In this document: positions 16,607-25,511 of the stretch, in pieces
Layout: every line of letters starts with the position of its first letter
Numbering within the stretch: the stretch's first letter is position 1
Source of the DNA: Pseudobdellovibrionaceae bacterium
GTDB taxonomy: Bacteria; Bdellovibrionota; Bdellovibrionia; Bdellovibrionales; Bdellovibrionaceae
Assembly: GCA_022843825.1 (NCBI GenBank)
Contig: JALHMX010000007.1
Location: forward strand, 53,619-117,618
Direction of reading: 5' to 3'
Length of the DNA stretch: 64,000 bases
Program-made: the position numbers and the translations under genes
Notes under the pieces: generated by a model
Databases searched by the model: none
Seen by the model: only the letters and a program-made list of their open reading frames with translations
What the model was told of the DNA's origin: nothing

Positions 16607-17812
16607 CTAGATCAACTTTGCGCTTTTCAAAGCTTCCCATTCAGGTAGATAATCTTCGACATCAATAGGTTTAATAATTTGCTCAGGTGCGGGGTTAAAA
16701 TATTCAGACTGAACTCCATCCCATCCTACATATTTTCTAGATTGTGCGTCTGCACTAATTTCAAACTGTGGAGTATAATAAGTTTTTCCGCCGCCGTGGG
16801 GAATATCCACAGATAAAGTCGGCATCGCTAAACCTGATAGATGACCCCACAATTCCCTTTGAATTTGCAGAGAATCGTCAATGGATGTTCTTAAGTAATC
16901 TGTTCCCGGTGAAGGATCACACTGAAACATGTAGTAAGGTTTAACTCTTAAGTATAAAAGTCTTCGGGATAAAGCCTGTACAATGGCAGGATGATTATTC
17001 ACTCCGTTTAATAGCACCATTTGATTCATCACCGGAATTCCATGATCAACTAATTTTTCAAGTGAAACGGAAGCTTCATGGGTGACTTCGCGCGGATGAT
17101 TAAAGTGAGTCATCATAAATACCGGCTTAGCTTTACGAATAATCTTCACTAAATTATCTGTGACGCGCATCGGAGCCACCACAGGCATACGAGTTCCAAT
17201 ACGAATAATCTCGATGTGCTCGATTTTTCTTAAATCGGTTAATACTCGATCCAGATGCGTATCCGATAAGGTTAAAGGATCACCGCCGGATAAAATCACT
17301 TCCCGTAAACCGGTGGCCTTTTTAAAATAATCTATAGCTTTTTCATACTGATCTTGTTTTATGAAAGCCTGATCCGCACCGGTAAAATGTTTGCGGGTAC
17401 AGTAGCGACAATAGACACTGCAAATATCGGTCACTAAAAACAGGGCTCGATCAGAGTAGCGATGAATCACGCGCTCTACCGGGTTATTCGATAATTTTTT
17501 TTCACCTAATGGATCTAATTGGGACGGTTGCAAATCCTTAAGTTCATTTTCATGAGGCATTAAAATTTTTCGAATCGGATCGTGGGGGCTTTTTCCCGCT
17601 AAGGCCGCATAATACGGAGTCGATCGAATATTAAAAATATCCTGAGTTTGCCGAAAGGCGTTTTGCTCTTGATTTGATAAAGTAAAAACTTTTTTAAAGT
17701 CTTCTTCCGATTTAAACGACTTACGCAATTGCCAAGACCAATCATTCCAATCAGCTTCTGTGGCCTGATAGGCTTGCAAATATTCCGGCTTAGAGTGGAC
17801 AGAAAAAGTCAT
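16607..17812 (-). CDS. kamA: KamA-family radical SAM enzyme (lysine 2,3-aminomutase-like)
   Basis: This is a PLP-dependent radical SAM aminomutase. The 4Fe-4S cluster motif CxxxCxxC is in DICSVYCRYCTRKHF (about residue 131), followed by LSGGDPL (SAM contact), the PMRVT stretch, and SVDIPHGGGKTYY, where the Lys is the expected PLP Schiff-base residue. At 401 residues it matches true lysine 2,3-aminomutases better than the shorter EpmB. Activity on free L-lysine is plausible, but EF-P-modifying or other aminomutases share these motifs. The start ATG 17810-17812 has AAGGTG at good spacing; a GTG two codons upstream does not. It converges with the helicase gene with four bases between them. Confidence 0.85.
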   Translation of the reverse strand: MTFSVHSKPEYLQAYQATEADWNDWSWQLRKSFKSEEDFKKVFTLSNQEQNAFRQTQDIFNIRSTPYYAALAGKSPHDPIRKILMPHENELKDLQPSQLDPLGEKKLSNNPVERVIHRYSDRALFLVTDICSVYCRYCTRKHFTGADQAFIKQDQYEKAIDYFKKATGLREVILSGGDPLTLSDTHLDRVLTDLRKIEHIEIIRIGTRMPVVAPMRVTDNLVKIIRKAKPVFMMTHFNHPREVTHEASVSLEKLVDHGIPVMNQMVLLNGVNNHPAIVQALSRRLLYLRVKPYYMFQCDPSPGTDYLRTSIDDSLQIQRELWGHLSGLAMPTLSVDIPHGGGKTYYTPQFEISADAQSRKYVGWDGVQSEYFNPAPEQIIKPIDVEDYLPEWEALKSAKLI

Positions 17813-18071
17813 TTTCACACCTTATTGATGCCAGAGATAAAAAAGTCCGTCAACTCGCTAAGCCCTTGAAATAATACTGATATCCTATAGTTCTCATATT
17901 GACACTCTAGAAGTTTGACGGGCATCTCAAAATGAAACATTAAAAATATCTCCTTTATTTTAATTATTTCAGCACGTTAACTGATGTGACTCATTCTGAG
18001 TTATGGCCCAACTTCTGCTTTATAGTTACATAAATGGTCTCTTTGAATAGAAACCTATGATGGAGGATATT

Positions 18072-19427
18072 ATGAAAAAGTTATTAACATTGAATACCAA
18101 GTGGATTCTAACAGCATCACTATTATCGTTGCTGGTTACGCAGTATTCAAATCAGTCTTCATCTCTAAGTATAGCTAAAGCCCACGCCCAATACTCAAAC
18201 TCAGGGGAATATGTCTTAGCGTCACGAGTACCTGCTGATGTAACTACCACGACCAGCACTGATGCATCGACCGCAACCACGACCAGCAATGACGCTACCG
18301 CCGCAGCCATTGCTGAATTCGCTGCTGCTAACTCTACGAGTTCTGATGCATCGAAAACAGAAGCTAGCGCTAATACTGAGGGTGCATGTACTGAAGATTG
18401 CGAAACACCATCAACTGACCAAAAGACTATCCAAGATTTAGTGACTCGTATCTCTAGTTTAGAAAACATGCTTAAACAGTTAAAAGAAGCTCAACCTACT
18501 GCGCCTACAACAACTACTGCTGCTGCTGAAGAAAATGATTCCGATTGTGAAAAGCCGGAAGCCAATGCTTCACGAGATGATAAACGTGAATATGCAAAAT
18601 GTATCAAAGATGAAAAAGAGCAAATTCGAAAAGATAAAATAAAAGAAAAATTTGAAGATCGCGTAGCAGATTTAGAAGATAAGTGTGATAAAGACCTTGA
18701 GTGCTTATCATCAGGACTTACATCATTATTATCACGATTTACTGGTAAAAATGCGCCAGCTGCAGCAGATGTAAATAAAGCTTTTCGCAGTCTAATGGCT
18801 GCACCATTAGCCGCTGCTTTATACTCAGATAACCCCGAAGTATTAGAGTCAACACTGGCTTCTCTTCAAGGACTTATGCAAGACATGCCTGATGATTATC
18901 GATCTTTAAAACAAAGCATTATGAATGCCGTTAAAAATCAAGCGACTGTGGCAGCCAAAAAAGTAAGTGATGGATATGCAAGACTTCAAACTCTTTCTCA
19001 ACAAAACAATCCACAAGCCTACTTCGAAACCTTACAGGAAACAAAACTTGAAGAACAAAAACTAACTTACCTAAGTAACTCGTACTCAAGCTCGATAGAA
19101 CAAAGTCTACAAATGACTAATGATGTAACGACTTTATCTTACTATCAAAAATCATATGTACCTGACATGAAAAAAATCTTAGCTAGCATGATGGCTCCGA
19201 CTCAACCGACGACGACACAACCAGGAGCTACTCCGGGCGTAGGGCGAGATGGCCGAAGTGGACAACAAACAGTGACTACCAGTACGACTCCAGCAGTACA
19301 AGACCCCAACAAAATGATTCGTGGTGATCAAGTATGGACTTTCCCAACTAGCAACTCAGGAATAAGCATAGGAACTCCATCGACGACACCAACATTACGA
19401 GGCCGTGGACCACAAAGACAACAATAA
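18072..19427 (+). CDS. Secreted protein of unknown function, Thr/Ala-rich with coiled coil
   Basis: No family is recognised. The 451-residue product has a long signal peptide with a cleavage region near AKAHAQ (about 38-41), a Thr/Ser/Ala-rich stretch with a CTEDCE cysteine pair, a Gln/Leu coiled-coil-like segment, a Cys-containing highly charged helix (about 165-215), a helical middle (about 220-370), and a Thr/Pro/Gln-rich disordered tail. Start choice: GGAGG ends six bases before ATG 18072, so the two in-frame ATGs upstream are probably not used. The next gene follows after 22 bases on the same strand and is also exported, so the pair may work together at the cell surface or periplasm. Confidence 0.72.
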   Translation: MKKLLTLNTKWILTASLLSLLVTQYSNQSSSLSIAKAHAQYSNSGEYVLASRVPADVTTTTSTDASTATTTSNDATAAAIAEFAAANSTSSDASKTEASANTEGACTEDCETPSTDQKTIQDLVTRISSLENMLKQLKEAQPTAPTTTTAAAEENDSDCEKPEANASRDDKREYAKCIKDEKEQIRKDKIKEKFEDRVADLEDKCDKDLECLSSGLTSLLSRFTGKNAPAAADVNKAFRSLMAAPLAAALYSDNPEVLESTLASLQGLMQDMPDDYRSLKQSIMNAVKNQATVAAKKVSDGYARLQTLSQQNNPQAYFETLQETKLEEQKLTYLSNSYSSSIEQSLQMTNDVTTLSYYQKSYVPDMKKILASMMAPTQPTTTQPGATPGVGRDGRSGQQTVTTSTTPAVQDPNKMIRGDQVWTFPTSNSGISIGTPSTTPTLRGRGPQRQQ

Positions 19428-19449
19428 TAATTCAACAAGAGGCATATAT

Positions 19450-20001
19450 ATGCGCACATTACTAGTACTACTGATGATCCTTCCTGCCACAGCCTTTGCA
19501 ATGCCCTTGCATACTATAATCAGAACGCCGATTATTGATGTTCCCACTGAAGCCAGTGGGAAATACCTACAATCAAGTGTACAGCATGCTCAAAAACGTT
19601 GTCATGCTGAGTTGGTCAAGCAGCTTATTTCTTCTGAAAAATTTCCCCGCATGAACTCTTTAAATATAGTAGGGATTTCCCCACTATATCGCAGCATCTT
19701 AGGCACAACATATTTTAGTTTAAGCTTAGTTGATGCTAATGGTGTGATCTATACAGGACACATGTATACACTGACTGATTCAAAACCAAAGTACCGCAAA
19801 GCCATTCATCCTGGAACGAGTTCTCATTGGTTTGTAACTTGCTCACCCGACCTATATACTTTTTTTGGTTTAACTCGAGAGGCGATTGTTATTCATAAAA
19901 AATCTAATGCTTCAGAAAAAATATTTGTGGCCTCTTGCGCTTCAGATATGATTTATTATAAAAAGAACAACGTCGACGAACGCTGCCATCCGCTTAATTA
20001 A
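19450..20001 (+). CDS. Secreted protein of unknown function
   Basis: The 183-residue product begins with a clean signal peptide (MRTLLVLLMILPATAFA) from ATG 19450, which has AAGAGG upstream; an in-frame extension to 19405 overlaps the preceding gene and lacks a signal, so it was not used. The mature protein has four to five cysteines (for example RCHAEL, TCSPDL, ASCASD, DERCH) that could form disulfides in the periplasm. No domain is recognised. It is probably co-transcribed with the upstream secreted protein and overlaps the convergent 3D-domain gene by eight bases at its end. Confidence 0.72.
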   Translation: MRTLLVLLMILPATAFAMPLHTIIRTPIIDVPTEASGKYLQSSVQHAQKRCHAELVKQLISSEKFPRMNSLNIVGISPLYRSILGTTYFSLSLVDANGVIYTGHMYTLTDSKPKYRKAIHPGTSSHWFVTCSPDLYTFFGLTREAIVIHKKSNASEKIFVASCASDMIYYKKNNVDERCHPLN

Positions 20002-20782
20002 TAAAGTTTGACTGAGCTATAATTGAATTCGCGCGTGGAGTTAGATAAGGAAATCCACGCTCAGCACGTATGCGATCTGAATCGGAACCACGAATCAAAT
20101 AGTATTCAGGAAAAATGACTCCTCCACCAAGACCCAATTTGAAAAACGGATTCCGACGAGTAATACCCAAGTATCCTGTGAAAAAATCAAACCGCCCGTA
20201 GCCTTTTATTCTTTGACCCGAGTCGCGCACAATAACATAGCCATTATGAAGACTTCCATCAGGCAATACGACACCTTTCAGGACTGGGATATACAAAACA
20301 TCACCTAGATTATAAATAGATAAATCTGCCGCCACTGAATAATAAGGATCAATACACATTTGTCGATAACTTGAAAATCGATCACGCGAATTCCCTGCGC
20401 CATATATACATTCTGTACTCGTCACTCGTTTAAAAATTGCCGTATTCATTTTTTTATTAAAACGCACCACATTGATTAATATACTTTGTCCATTATCTAA
20501 TTCTACACGACAAGTACCCTGCATTTGACAATCCATATACACATTTCGACAAGTGCTAACGATGACATATTGATTGACGTCCACAATATCAATACGTTCG
20601 TGACGAGAACATTTTGAATGATCCTCTTGAGTGTAATTCGGAATATAATAAATGGTCGGAGTAACTAGACGTCTTTTTTCTTCTTCTGACAAAAGCCTTA
20701 AAGGGTCATCGCTCATGCCCCGGTCATCTTTTTGACCTGAACAACTCACGACTAAAAATACAAATATAATAAGCCTGTACAT
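19994..20782 (-). CDS. Lipoprotein with 3D (Asp-Asp-Asp) domain
   Basis: The product has 262 residues with a short lipoprotein signal (LVVSC, lipidated Cys14). The region about 147-203 matches the 3D domain found in MltA, EmtA and resuscitation-promoting-type proteins: the three aspartates are D153 in SVAADLSIYNLGDVLYIP, D187 in VIVRDSGQRIKG and D199 in GRFDFFTG. In MltA this double-psi barrel carries the catalytic Asp for lytic transglycosylation of peptidoglycan. Here the MltA N-terminal domain is absent and a Cys-rich region (C58, C78, C85, C91, C125, C143) precedes it. A role in cell-wall cleavage is inferred. It is transcribed alone. Confidence 0.75.
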   Translation of the reverse strand: MYRLIIFVFLVVSCSGQKDDRGMSDDPLRLLSEEEKRRLVTPTIYYIPNYTQEDHSKCSRHERIDIVDVNQYVIVSTCRNVYMDCQMQGTCRVELDNGQSILINVVRFNKKMNTAIFKRVTSTECIYGAGNSRDRFSSYRQMCIDPYYSVAADLSIYNLGDVLYIPVLKGVVLPDGSLHNGYVIVRDSGQRIKGYGRFDFFTGYLGITRRNPFFKLGLGGGVIFPEYYLIRGSDSDRIRAERGFPYLTPRANSIIAQSNFIN

Positions 20783-20883
20783 GGCCGCGACTCATACCAA
20801 TCATGCTGGTCACTGTTAACAATTTTTGCGCGATTTTGAAGTAATTACAGAGCTAAAATATTGAAACCACACCTATTAGATCT

Positions 20884-21516
20884 CTACTGTATTTGGCCAT
20901 TCTTAAATTCAATAATGTGCTTGGTAAATAAGCGCGCCTCTGCCAAGTTATGAGTAATCATTAATGCAGGAACCTGAATTTCTGTCAGCACTTCTTGAAC
21001 GATTTCATAGGCTTCATACTTCAAAGCCTGATCTAATGCAGAGAAGGGTTCATCTAATAAGATCATTCGCGGACTGCTTAGTATAGCTCGCAATAAAGCC
21101 ACTCGCTGTTGCTCCCCTCCGGATAAATACTTCCCTTTGGTGAGCCAACACTTTTGCAACTTAAGCTTTGCCTTAAAGTGCTCAAGCTGCTTAAGCGCAT
21201 CAGAACTTACGTTATTTCTGGATCGCATAATTAAGCGAATATTTTCTTCGGCGGTTAGATGAGGGAATAATTCATAGCTTTGAAAAACAACTCCCAACTG
21301 ACGTTCAGAAACATGCAAATGGGCCATCTCAACGCCATCAAAATTCCAACTCCAAGCTTTAGGCTGGTGCAAGCCTAATAAAATTTTAAAAAATGTAGTT
21401 TTCCCTGATCCTGAATGCCCGGTAATGGCCGTTACTCCCTTATCAGAAAGTTCTAACTCTGGAATATCGATGACTAAGGAACCTATAGCGTAATGAAGCC
21501 TACTTATCTTTGACAC
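20884..21516 (-). CDS. thiQ: ABC transporter ATPase, ThiQ-like
   Basis: This is the ATPase of the adjacent importer. All motifs are intact: Walker A GHSGSGKTT (about 33-41), Q-loop VVFQSYELFPHLTAEENI, signature LSGGEQQRVAL, Walker B MILLDEPFSALD and switch His in MITHNLAEA. At 210 residues it is short, like ThiQ, and lacks the C-terminal regulatory domain of FbpC or PotA. The start is GTG 21516, inside the end of the permease gene (17-base overlap), implying coupled translation. The name rests on the partner binding protein, which resembles ThiB. Confidence 0.8.
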   Translation of the reverse strand: MSKISRLHYAIGSLVIDIPELELSDKGVTAITGHSGSGKTTFFKILLGLHQPKAWSWNFDGVEMAHLHVSERQLGVVFQSYELFPHLTAEENIRLIMRSRNNVSSDALKQLEHFKAKLKLQKCWLTKGKYLSGGEQQRVALLRAILSSPRMILLDEPFSALDQALKYEAYEIVQEVLTEIQVPALMITHNLAEARLFTKHIIEFKNGQIQ

Positions 21517-22963
21517 TCAACAACCTCACTGTATAGAAAAAACCAAATACTATAGCTAATACGATAAAACTAAAAACAAAACCTTGCTCTAAGCGATAAG
21601 AAGAAACTAATCTTTCTATAAAAATGCCGGAGAACAAAGTTTGAGACCCCGCCGCCTTAATAAGTGCGAACTCGCTAAAACAAAAAATTGACAGAATACT
21701 AGCAGTAATAATAACTGAAGACTTTATCTGTGGCCAGATCACAGAGACTAAACTTTGCTGGAAAGTCAGGTTATATATTCGCGCCACATCTAATTGCGAT
21801 TGAATATTTATAAGTTGCGGTTGAATATAACTTTTATATAAAACTAAAGTGTAAATTAAATTTATTCCCAACGCGATTTTTAATGCGTCAATAATTATAT
21901 GTGCTCTTTCTGGAAAAACCAAATACAAAGACAAACCAATAATCGTAGTTGAAGGTAATAAAAAATATATTAAAAAATAGGACTTAGTCTGCATGAAAAA
22001 AATAAATAGCAAAGACACTAAAATAATGGCAAAAACTGAAACAGTCAGGAAGGACAACAAAAATGAATTTGAGAGCGAAACTAGAAACTCAGAATAATAA
22101 AAGTTACTCAAATTAATCTTTGTTAACGATTTTATCAATTGATAAAAATACCCTACGACATAAAATCCGATGTAAAATAGAAAAAAAACTAAGCTTAAAT
22201 TAATTTTTTTTGTTTTAAAAGTGTCCGAATCTACACGCCCTGATCCAAAGTATGAAATGCGATTCAAGTAAAACCCTAATATAAATATAATTGTCATTTG
22301 CAGCAACGCCATTGCTGCCGCTGTACCCCAGTTTCCATTAATGAAAACTGACTCATAGATATACATTTCCACATTAGTACCACGCCCTCCACCAGCCAGT
22401 AAGGGCACCGACAGACTTGCAAAGCATCCCAAAACAATAATCAAAAAGACCGTGATAATATCCTTAAACAACTCAGGCAAATATATTTTTAAATAGCGAT
22501 CAATTAGTGAAATATTATAAATTTTAATTAAGTGCGAGTATTTGCCAACTAAAGCAGTGTATGCGTTCAATAAAATTAAAGTACTCATTCCAAAATAAGT
22601 CACAAAAAAGATCAGCACTATGCCCGTCGTTCCAAATGGGAAATCTCTGAATAAAGAAAATACAATCAGCAAAGTAAAAATTGAAGGCAGTAAAGACGGC
22701 AGCAGGGCTGCTGGCATTATTCTTTTTATCCATGTATTTTTTAATTCGGACAGACCAGGAACCAACAACATCGACAAAACAATACATAATGTGGCCGTTA
22801 TGACTGACTGTACAAACGAATTCTGAAAGGCAATCAGCATATCTGAGAATTCCAGATCCAAGTTCAAACTAAAATTATAAAGTATGACAGAAACAGGGGC
22901 GCTAAAAAATAAAATCAGACAACCAATAATTAAAAATGATAATGGTTTTAGTCTATCCTTCAT
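21500..22963 (-). CDS. thiP: ABC transporter permease (fused two-domain), ThiP-like
   Basis: The 487-residue inner-membrane protein has about 11-12 hydrophobic segments arranged as two consecutive permease halves (about 1-235 and 265-487), as in ThiP and FbpB. The second half contains an EAA-like loop near residue 400 (NLTFQQSLVSVIWPQIKSS) and the first a similar one near 155 (LIDRYLKIYLPELFKD); both contact the ATPase. It overlaps the binding-protein gene by 11 bases and the ATPase gene by 17. Sequence is less conserved than in the ATPase, so the substrate is read from the binding protein. Confidence 0.8.
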   Translation of the reverse strand: MKDRLKPLSFLIIGCLILFFSAPVSVILYNFSLNLDLEFSDMLIAFQNSFVQSVITATLCIVLSMLLVPGLSELKNTWIKRIMPAALLPSLLPSIFTLLIVFSLFRDFPFGTTGIVLIFFVTYFGMSTLILLNAYTALVGKYSHLIKIYNISLIDRYLKIYLPELFKDIITVFLIIVLGCFASLSVPLLAGGGRGTNVEMYIYESVFINGNWGTAAAMALLQMTIIFILGFYLNRISYFGSGRVDSDTFKTKKINLSLVFFLFYIGFYVVGYFYQLIKSLTKINLSNFYYSEFLVSLSNSFLLSFLTVSVFAIILVSLLFIFFMQTKSYFLIYFLLPSTTIIGLSLYLVFPERAHIIIDALKIALGINLIYTLVLYKSYIQPQLINIQSQLDVARIYNLTFQQSLVSVIWPQIKSSVIITASILSIFCFSEFALIKAAGSQTLFSGIFIERLVSSYRLEQGFVFSFIVLAIVFGFFYTVRLLSVKDK

Positions 22964-24005
22964 TTTTTCTAATGTCAGACCAGATACGAATCCATTTATT
23001 TATTTCATCTTTTGTATACATCTTGAAATGAAGAAACTTATATCTATTTAAAGTATCAAATGCTGTACCCTCAGTTAGCGATCTATTCATAGGTAACATG
23101 TAGTTTTTTGTCATAATAATTCTTTGAGCTTCTTTACTTTGAATAAACTGGATAAATTTATTGGCCGCTTCGCAGTTGCGACAATTTGAAAGCACTCCTG
23201 CAAACTCAACTTGCAGCGGAAGCCCTTCTTTGAAATCTAAAGCGTGGTAATTAGCATCTTTTTCTTCAACTAAGTGATAAATTGGAGATGTTATATATGA
23301 CAAAACAACATCAACACTTTTATTTTTAAACAAACCATATGCGGTGGACCAGCTAGGCGAAAAACTATGTGAATGTGTATTTATATCTTTTAAAAACTGT
23401 ACAGCTTGATCCTCACTAAAAGTGCGCGCCACCCACAACAAAAACTGTAGCCCGGGACTGCTGGTGCGTGGATCTTCATAGGCTACTTTAGAACGCAACT
23501 CAGGACGAAGCAAATCATGCAAGGAACCTAACTGATAATTTTTATCAGTACGGGTTACAAAGGCGACCGCAGACCAGTTATAGGGTATAAAGTTTTTAAA
23601 AATATCTAGCGATCTCATTTCAGACAAATAAGGATTTGATTTTATTGCATCAATTTGTAAGTTTATAGCTGAAATATCGTTCCATTTCACGCGATCTGCA
23701 AAACGAACAATGTCGAACTGATCAAGCCCCATCAGCATATCGCCACCAGCTTCCTCAGTAGAAAAAGCCACTTTTTGCAAAGTCATTCCTGGATCCGACA
23801 TGTCTATGTAATTAATTTTAATCCCTGTGCGCGCTTCAAACAAATTTTTTAACTCTGGCCCCGGGCCCCAGCTAGATATAAATGACCCTGAGGCATAAAT
23901 ATTCAAATTCGTTCGATCATTGATGGGGCCACTGTTATCACGATAAACATAAAGTAAAAAAAGTATAGAAAACAAAGCCAGGATGTACAAAATGAATTGC
24001 CGCAT
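22953..24005 (-). CDS. thiB: Periplasmic binding protein, ThiB/TbpA-like
   Basis: The 350-residue product has an N-terminal membrane anchor or signal (about 5-21) and a family 1/6 binding-protein fold. Segments characteristic of thiamine-binding ThiB are present: SFISSWGPGPELKNLFEA (W46), DMLMGLDQFDI, TYGLFKNKSVDVVLSYITSP-IYHLVEEKDANY, and VEFAGVLSN. In E. coli ThiB the segment near the C-terminus reads TTNWMYP, as I recall it; here it is TKNYMLP, so an aromatic residue is kept but changed. Thiamine or a thiamine phosphate is the likely ligand; a different ligand is possible. No TPP riboswitch is seen because the gene sits inside an operon, three bases after the DoxX gene. Confidence 0.8.
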   Translation of the reverse strand: MRQFILYILALFSILFLLYVYRDNSGPINDRTNLNIYASGSFISSWGPGPELKNLFEARTGIKINYIDMSDPGMTLQKVAFSTEEAGGDMLMGLDQFDIVRFADRVKWNDISAINLQIDAIKSNPYLSEMRSLDIFKNFIPYNWSAVAFVTRTDKNYQLGSLHDLLRPELRSKVAYEDPRTSSPGLQFLLWVARTFSEDQAVQFLKDINTHSHSFSPSWSTAYGLFKNKSVDVVLSYITSPIYHLVEEKDANYHALDFKEGLPLQVEFAGVLSNCRNCEAANKFIQFIQSKEAQRIIMTKNYMLPMNRSLTEGTAFDTLNRYKFLHFKMYTKDEINKWIRIWSDIRKNEG

Positions 24006-24008
24006 TGA

Positions 24009-24491
24009 TTACCACCACATACCGCGATAACGCTTATAGAAATAATAATCAAATCCTAAGCAGCGACCGGCACCTACCCATGCAAAAGTGAGCTGACAGG
24101 CAATCAGTAGTCTAAAAAACAATTCCTGACTTGAAGATCCTATAGCAATGTAATTCAAGCATAATATAATCCCTAAAACAGATGCGGGGCGCACCACATA
24201 ACCGATAAGATAAGATATCCCCACCGCCAACTGCAAACCCACCAAGATAAATGCATACACATCCCAGTGCGGGATAACCTGTTCGCTAAGAAAGATTCGA
24301 TACCAGTAGGGCATTTTATCCCCTGAAAGCGCATCAACAATCAAATCACTAACGACTGAATTTGATAAAATATGAATTTTCCAATCATTAAAGGCTTGTT
24401 GTAAGTAAAAATATCCTACAAAAATTCTTAATAAAGATATTGGTAAAAGATGTCCGACGTATTTAATACTTTCAAAATAAGCTTGCAACAT
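24009..24491 (-). CDS. DoxX-family membrane protein
   Basis: The 160-residue product has four hydrophobic segments and the DoxX/DoxD layout: an early LLRIFVGYFYLQQAFNDW segment, a luminal loop, then the GLQLAVGISYLIGYVVRPASVLG helix pair. DoxX proteins include the small subunit of thiosulfate:quinone oxidoreductase and many orphan membrane proteins linked to redox stress. The gene is 15 bases after nth and three bases before thiB, so it is embedded in the transporter operon. A link to thiamine uptake is not established. Confidence 0.75.
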   Translation of the reverse strand: MLQAYFESIKYVGHLLPISLLRIFVGYFYLQQAFNDWKIHILSNSVVSDLIVDALSGDKMPYWYRIFLSEQVIPHWDVYAFILVGLQLAVGISYLIGYVVRPASVLGIILCLNYIAIGSSSQELFFRLLIACQLTFAWVGAGRCLGFDYYFYKRYRGMWW

Positions 24492-24506
24492 ATATAAAAA
24501 TCATAC

Positions 24507-25163
24507 TCACAAATATCGCTGAGGACAAGACTTCAGTAAAAAACAGCTTTCACATTTTGGAGATCGCGCCTTACAGATGCTGCGGCCGTGTGAAATTAAG
24601 TAATGCGATAGCATTATCCAGTCTGATCGTGGGCAGATCTCATTAAGAATCTGTTCGATTTGAACGGCGTTATCGGTATTAACCCACCCTAACCTTTTTG
24701 ATAGTCGTGTCACATGAGTATCAACAACCACGCCGCTGGCTATAGAAAATGCATTACCCAAAACCACATTCGCAGTTTTTCGACCAACTCCAGGAAGTTC
24801 TATCAATTGATCCATTTCCTGGGGCACTTTATTTTGATATTTTTTTGCAATAATCTCGCAACAGGCTTTAATATTTTTTGCTTTATTTTTATAAAAGCCC
24901 GCCGATCGAATAAGATATTCAATATCCTCCAACTCAGCTTTTGCCAATGACGCGGGATCTTTATATTTTTTGAACACCGCTGGAGTAACTTTGTTAACAC
25001 GCTCATCAGTACATTGAGCCGATAAAATAGTAGCTATTAAAAGTTGATACGGATTTTTATAGTTGAGAGCACAGTGTGCATTCGGATAATGTTTCTTTAG
25101 AAGTGATAGGACAGTTAAAAACTGAGAGTTGGACTTTTGTCTATTCTTCTGTACCGAAGTCAC
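24507..25163 (-). CDS. nth: Endonuclease III (DNA glycosylase/AP lyase)
   Basis: Nth removes oxidised pyrimidines and cleaves the abasic site in base excision repair. The helix-hairpin-helix LPGVGRKTANVVLG carries the catalytic Lys, VVDTHVTR the catalytic Asp, and the C-terminal CKARSPKCESCFLLKSC holds the 4Fe-4S cluster in the C-x6-C-x2-C-x5-C pattern. The open frame extends to 25331, but those extra codons are the ferredoxin gene read out of frame. GTG at 25161-25163, six bases after GGAGG, gives 218 residues, the normal length for Nth, and overlaps the ferredoxin end by 23 bases. No ATG is suitably placed. Confidence 0.92.
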   Translation of the reverse strand: MTSVQKNRQKSNSQFLTVLSLLKKHYPNAHCALNYKNPYQLLIATILSAQCTDERVNKVTPAVFKKYKDPASLAKAELEDIEYLIRSAGFYKNKAKNIKACCEIIAKKYQNKVPQEMDQLIELPGVGRKTANVVLGNAFSIASGVVVDTHVTRLSKRLGWVNTDNAVQIEQILNEICPRSDWIMLSHYLISHGRSICKARSPKCESCFLLKSCPQRYL

Positions 25164-25380
25164 CGATTGCCTCCACGGGACATCCTTCCATAGCTTCTTT
25201 ACATAAAGCTTCTTCTTCGGGTGTCTCAGGTTGTTTCGCGACAAAAGCATGACCATCTTCTTCGTGCATTGCAAAATTTTTCGGGGCTGTAAGAACACAG
25301 GCATCACAGGCAATACAGGACTGGTCGACAAACATTTTGCCGCCCTTATTTTCTTTCCATTTCTGTGATAAATCTGCCAT
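25141..25380 (-). CDS. Small 4Fe-4S ferredoxin
   Basis: The 79-residue protein is an acidic single-cluster ferredoxin. Cluster ligands are in SCIACDACVLTAP (C-x2-C-x2-C) and EGCPVEAI; a further Cys in ALCKEAM may form a disulfide as in monocluster Bacillus-type or Desulfovibrio ferredoxins. It is the first gene of a minus-strand operon that continues with nth, whose product also needs an Fe-S cluster; whether the two proteins interact is unknown. A good start lies at ATG 25378-25380. Confidence 0.9.
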   Translation of the reverse strand: MADLSQKWKENKGGKMFVDQSCIACDACVLTAPKNFAMHEEDGHAFVAKQPETPEEEALCKEAMEGCPVEAIGDFGTEE

Positions 25381-25511
25381 GGGTTCTCCTGGGTTACCTA
25401 CTCTAAAAAAGTTCTAGTCCTAAGTCAAATTCATATGTGTCTAGTCACGTAAAGCGCCAAAAACCAGAAAATTCAGGCTATAATTTACATAATCACTATG
25501 AGGAGCGAATT

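Noticed and set aside
16598..16616. TCTAGATCTCTAGA inverted repeat between helicase and kamA genes
   Set aside because: It is short, has no T tract and is made mostly of the two stop-codon contexts; not enough for a terminator call.
25164..25331. N-terminal extension of endonuclease III
   Set aside because: It is the ferredoxin gene read out of frame; a GTG with GGAGG gives a normal-length Nth.
22953..25400. TPP riboswitch ahead of the thi-type transporter
   Set aside because: No THI-box sequence is visible; the transporter genes are internal to an operon without a leader of suitable length.
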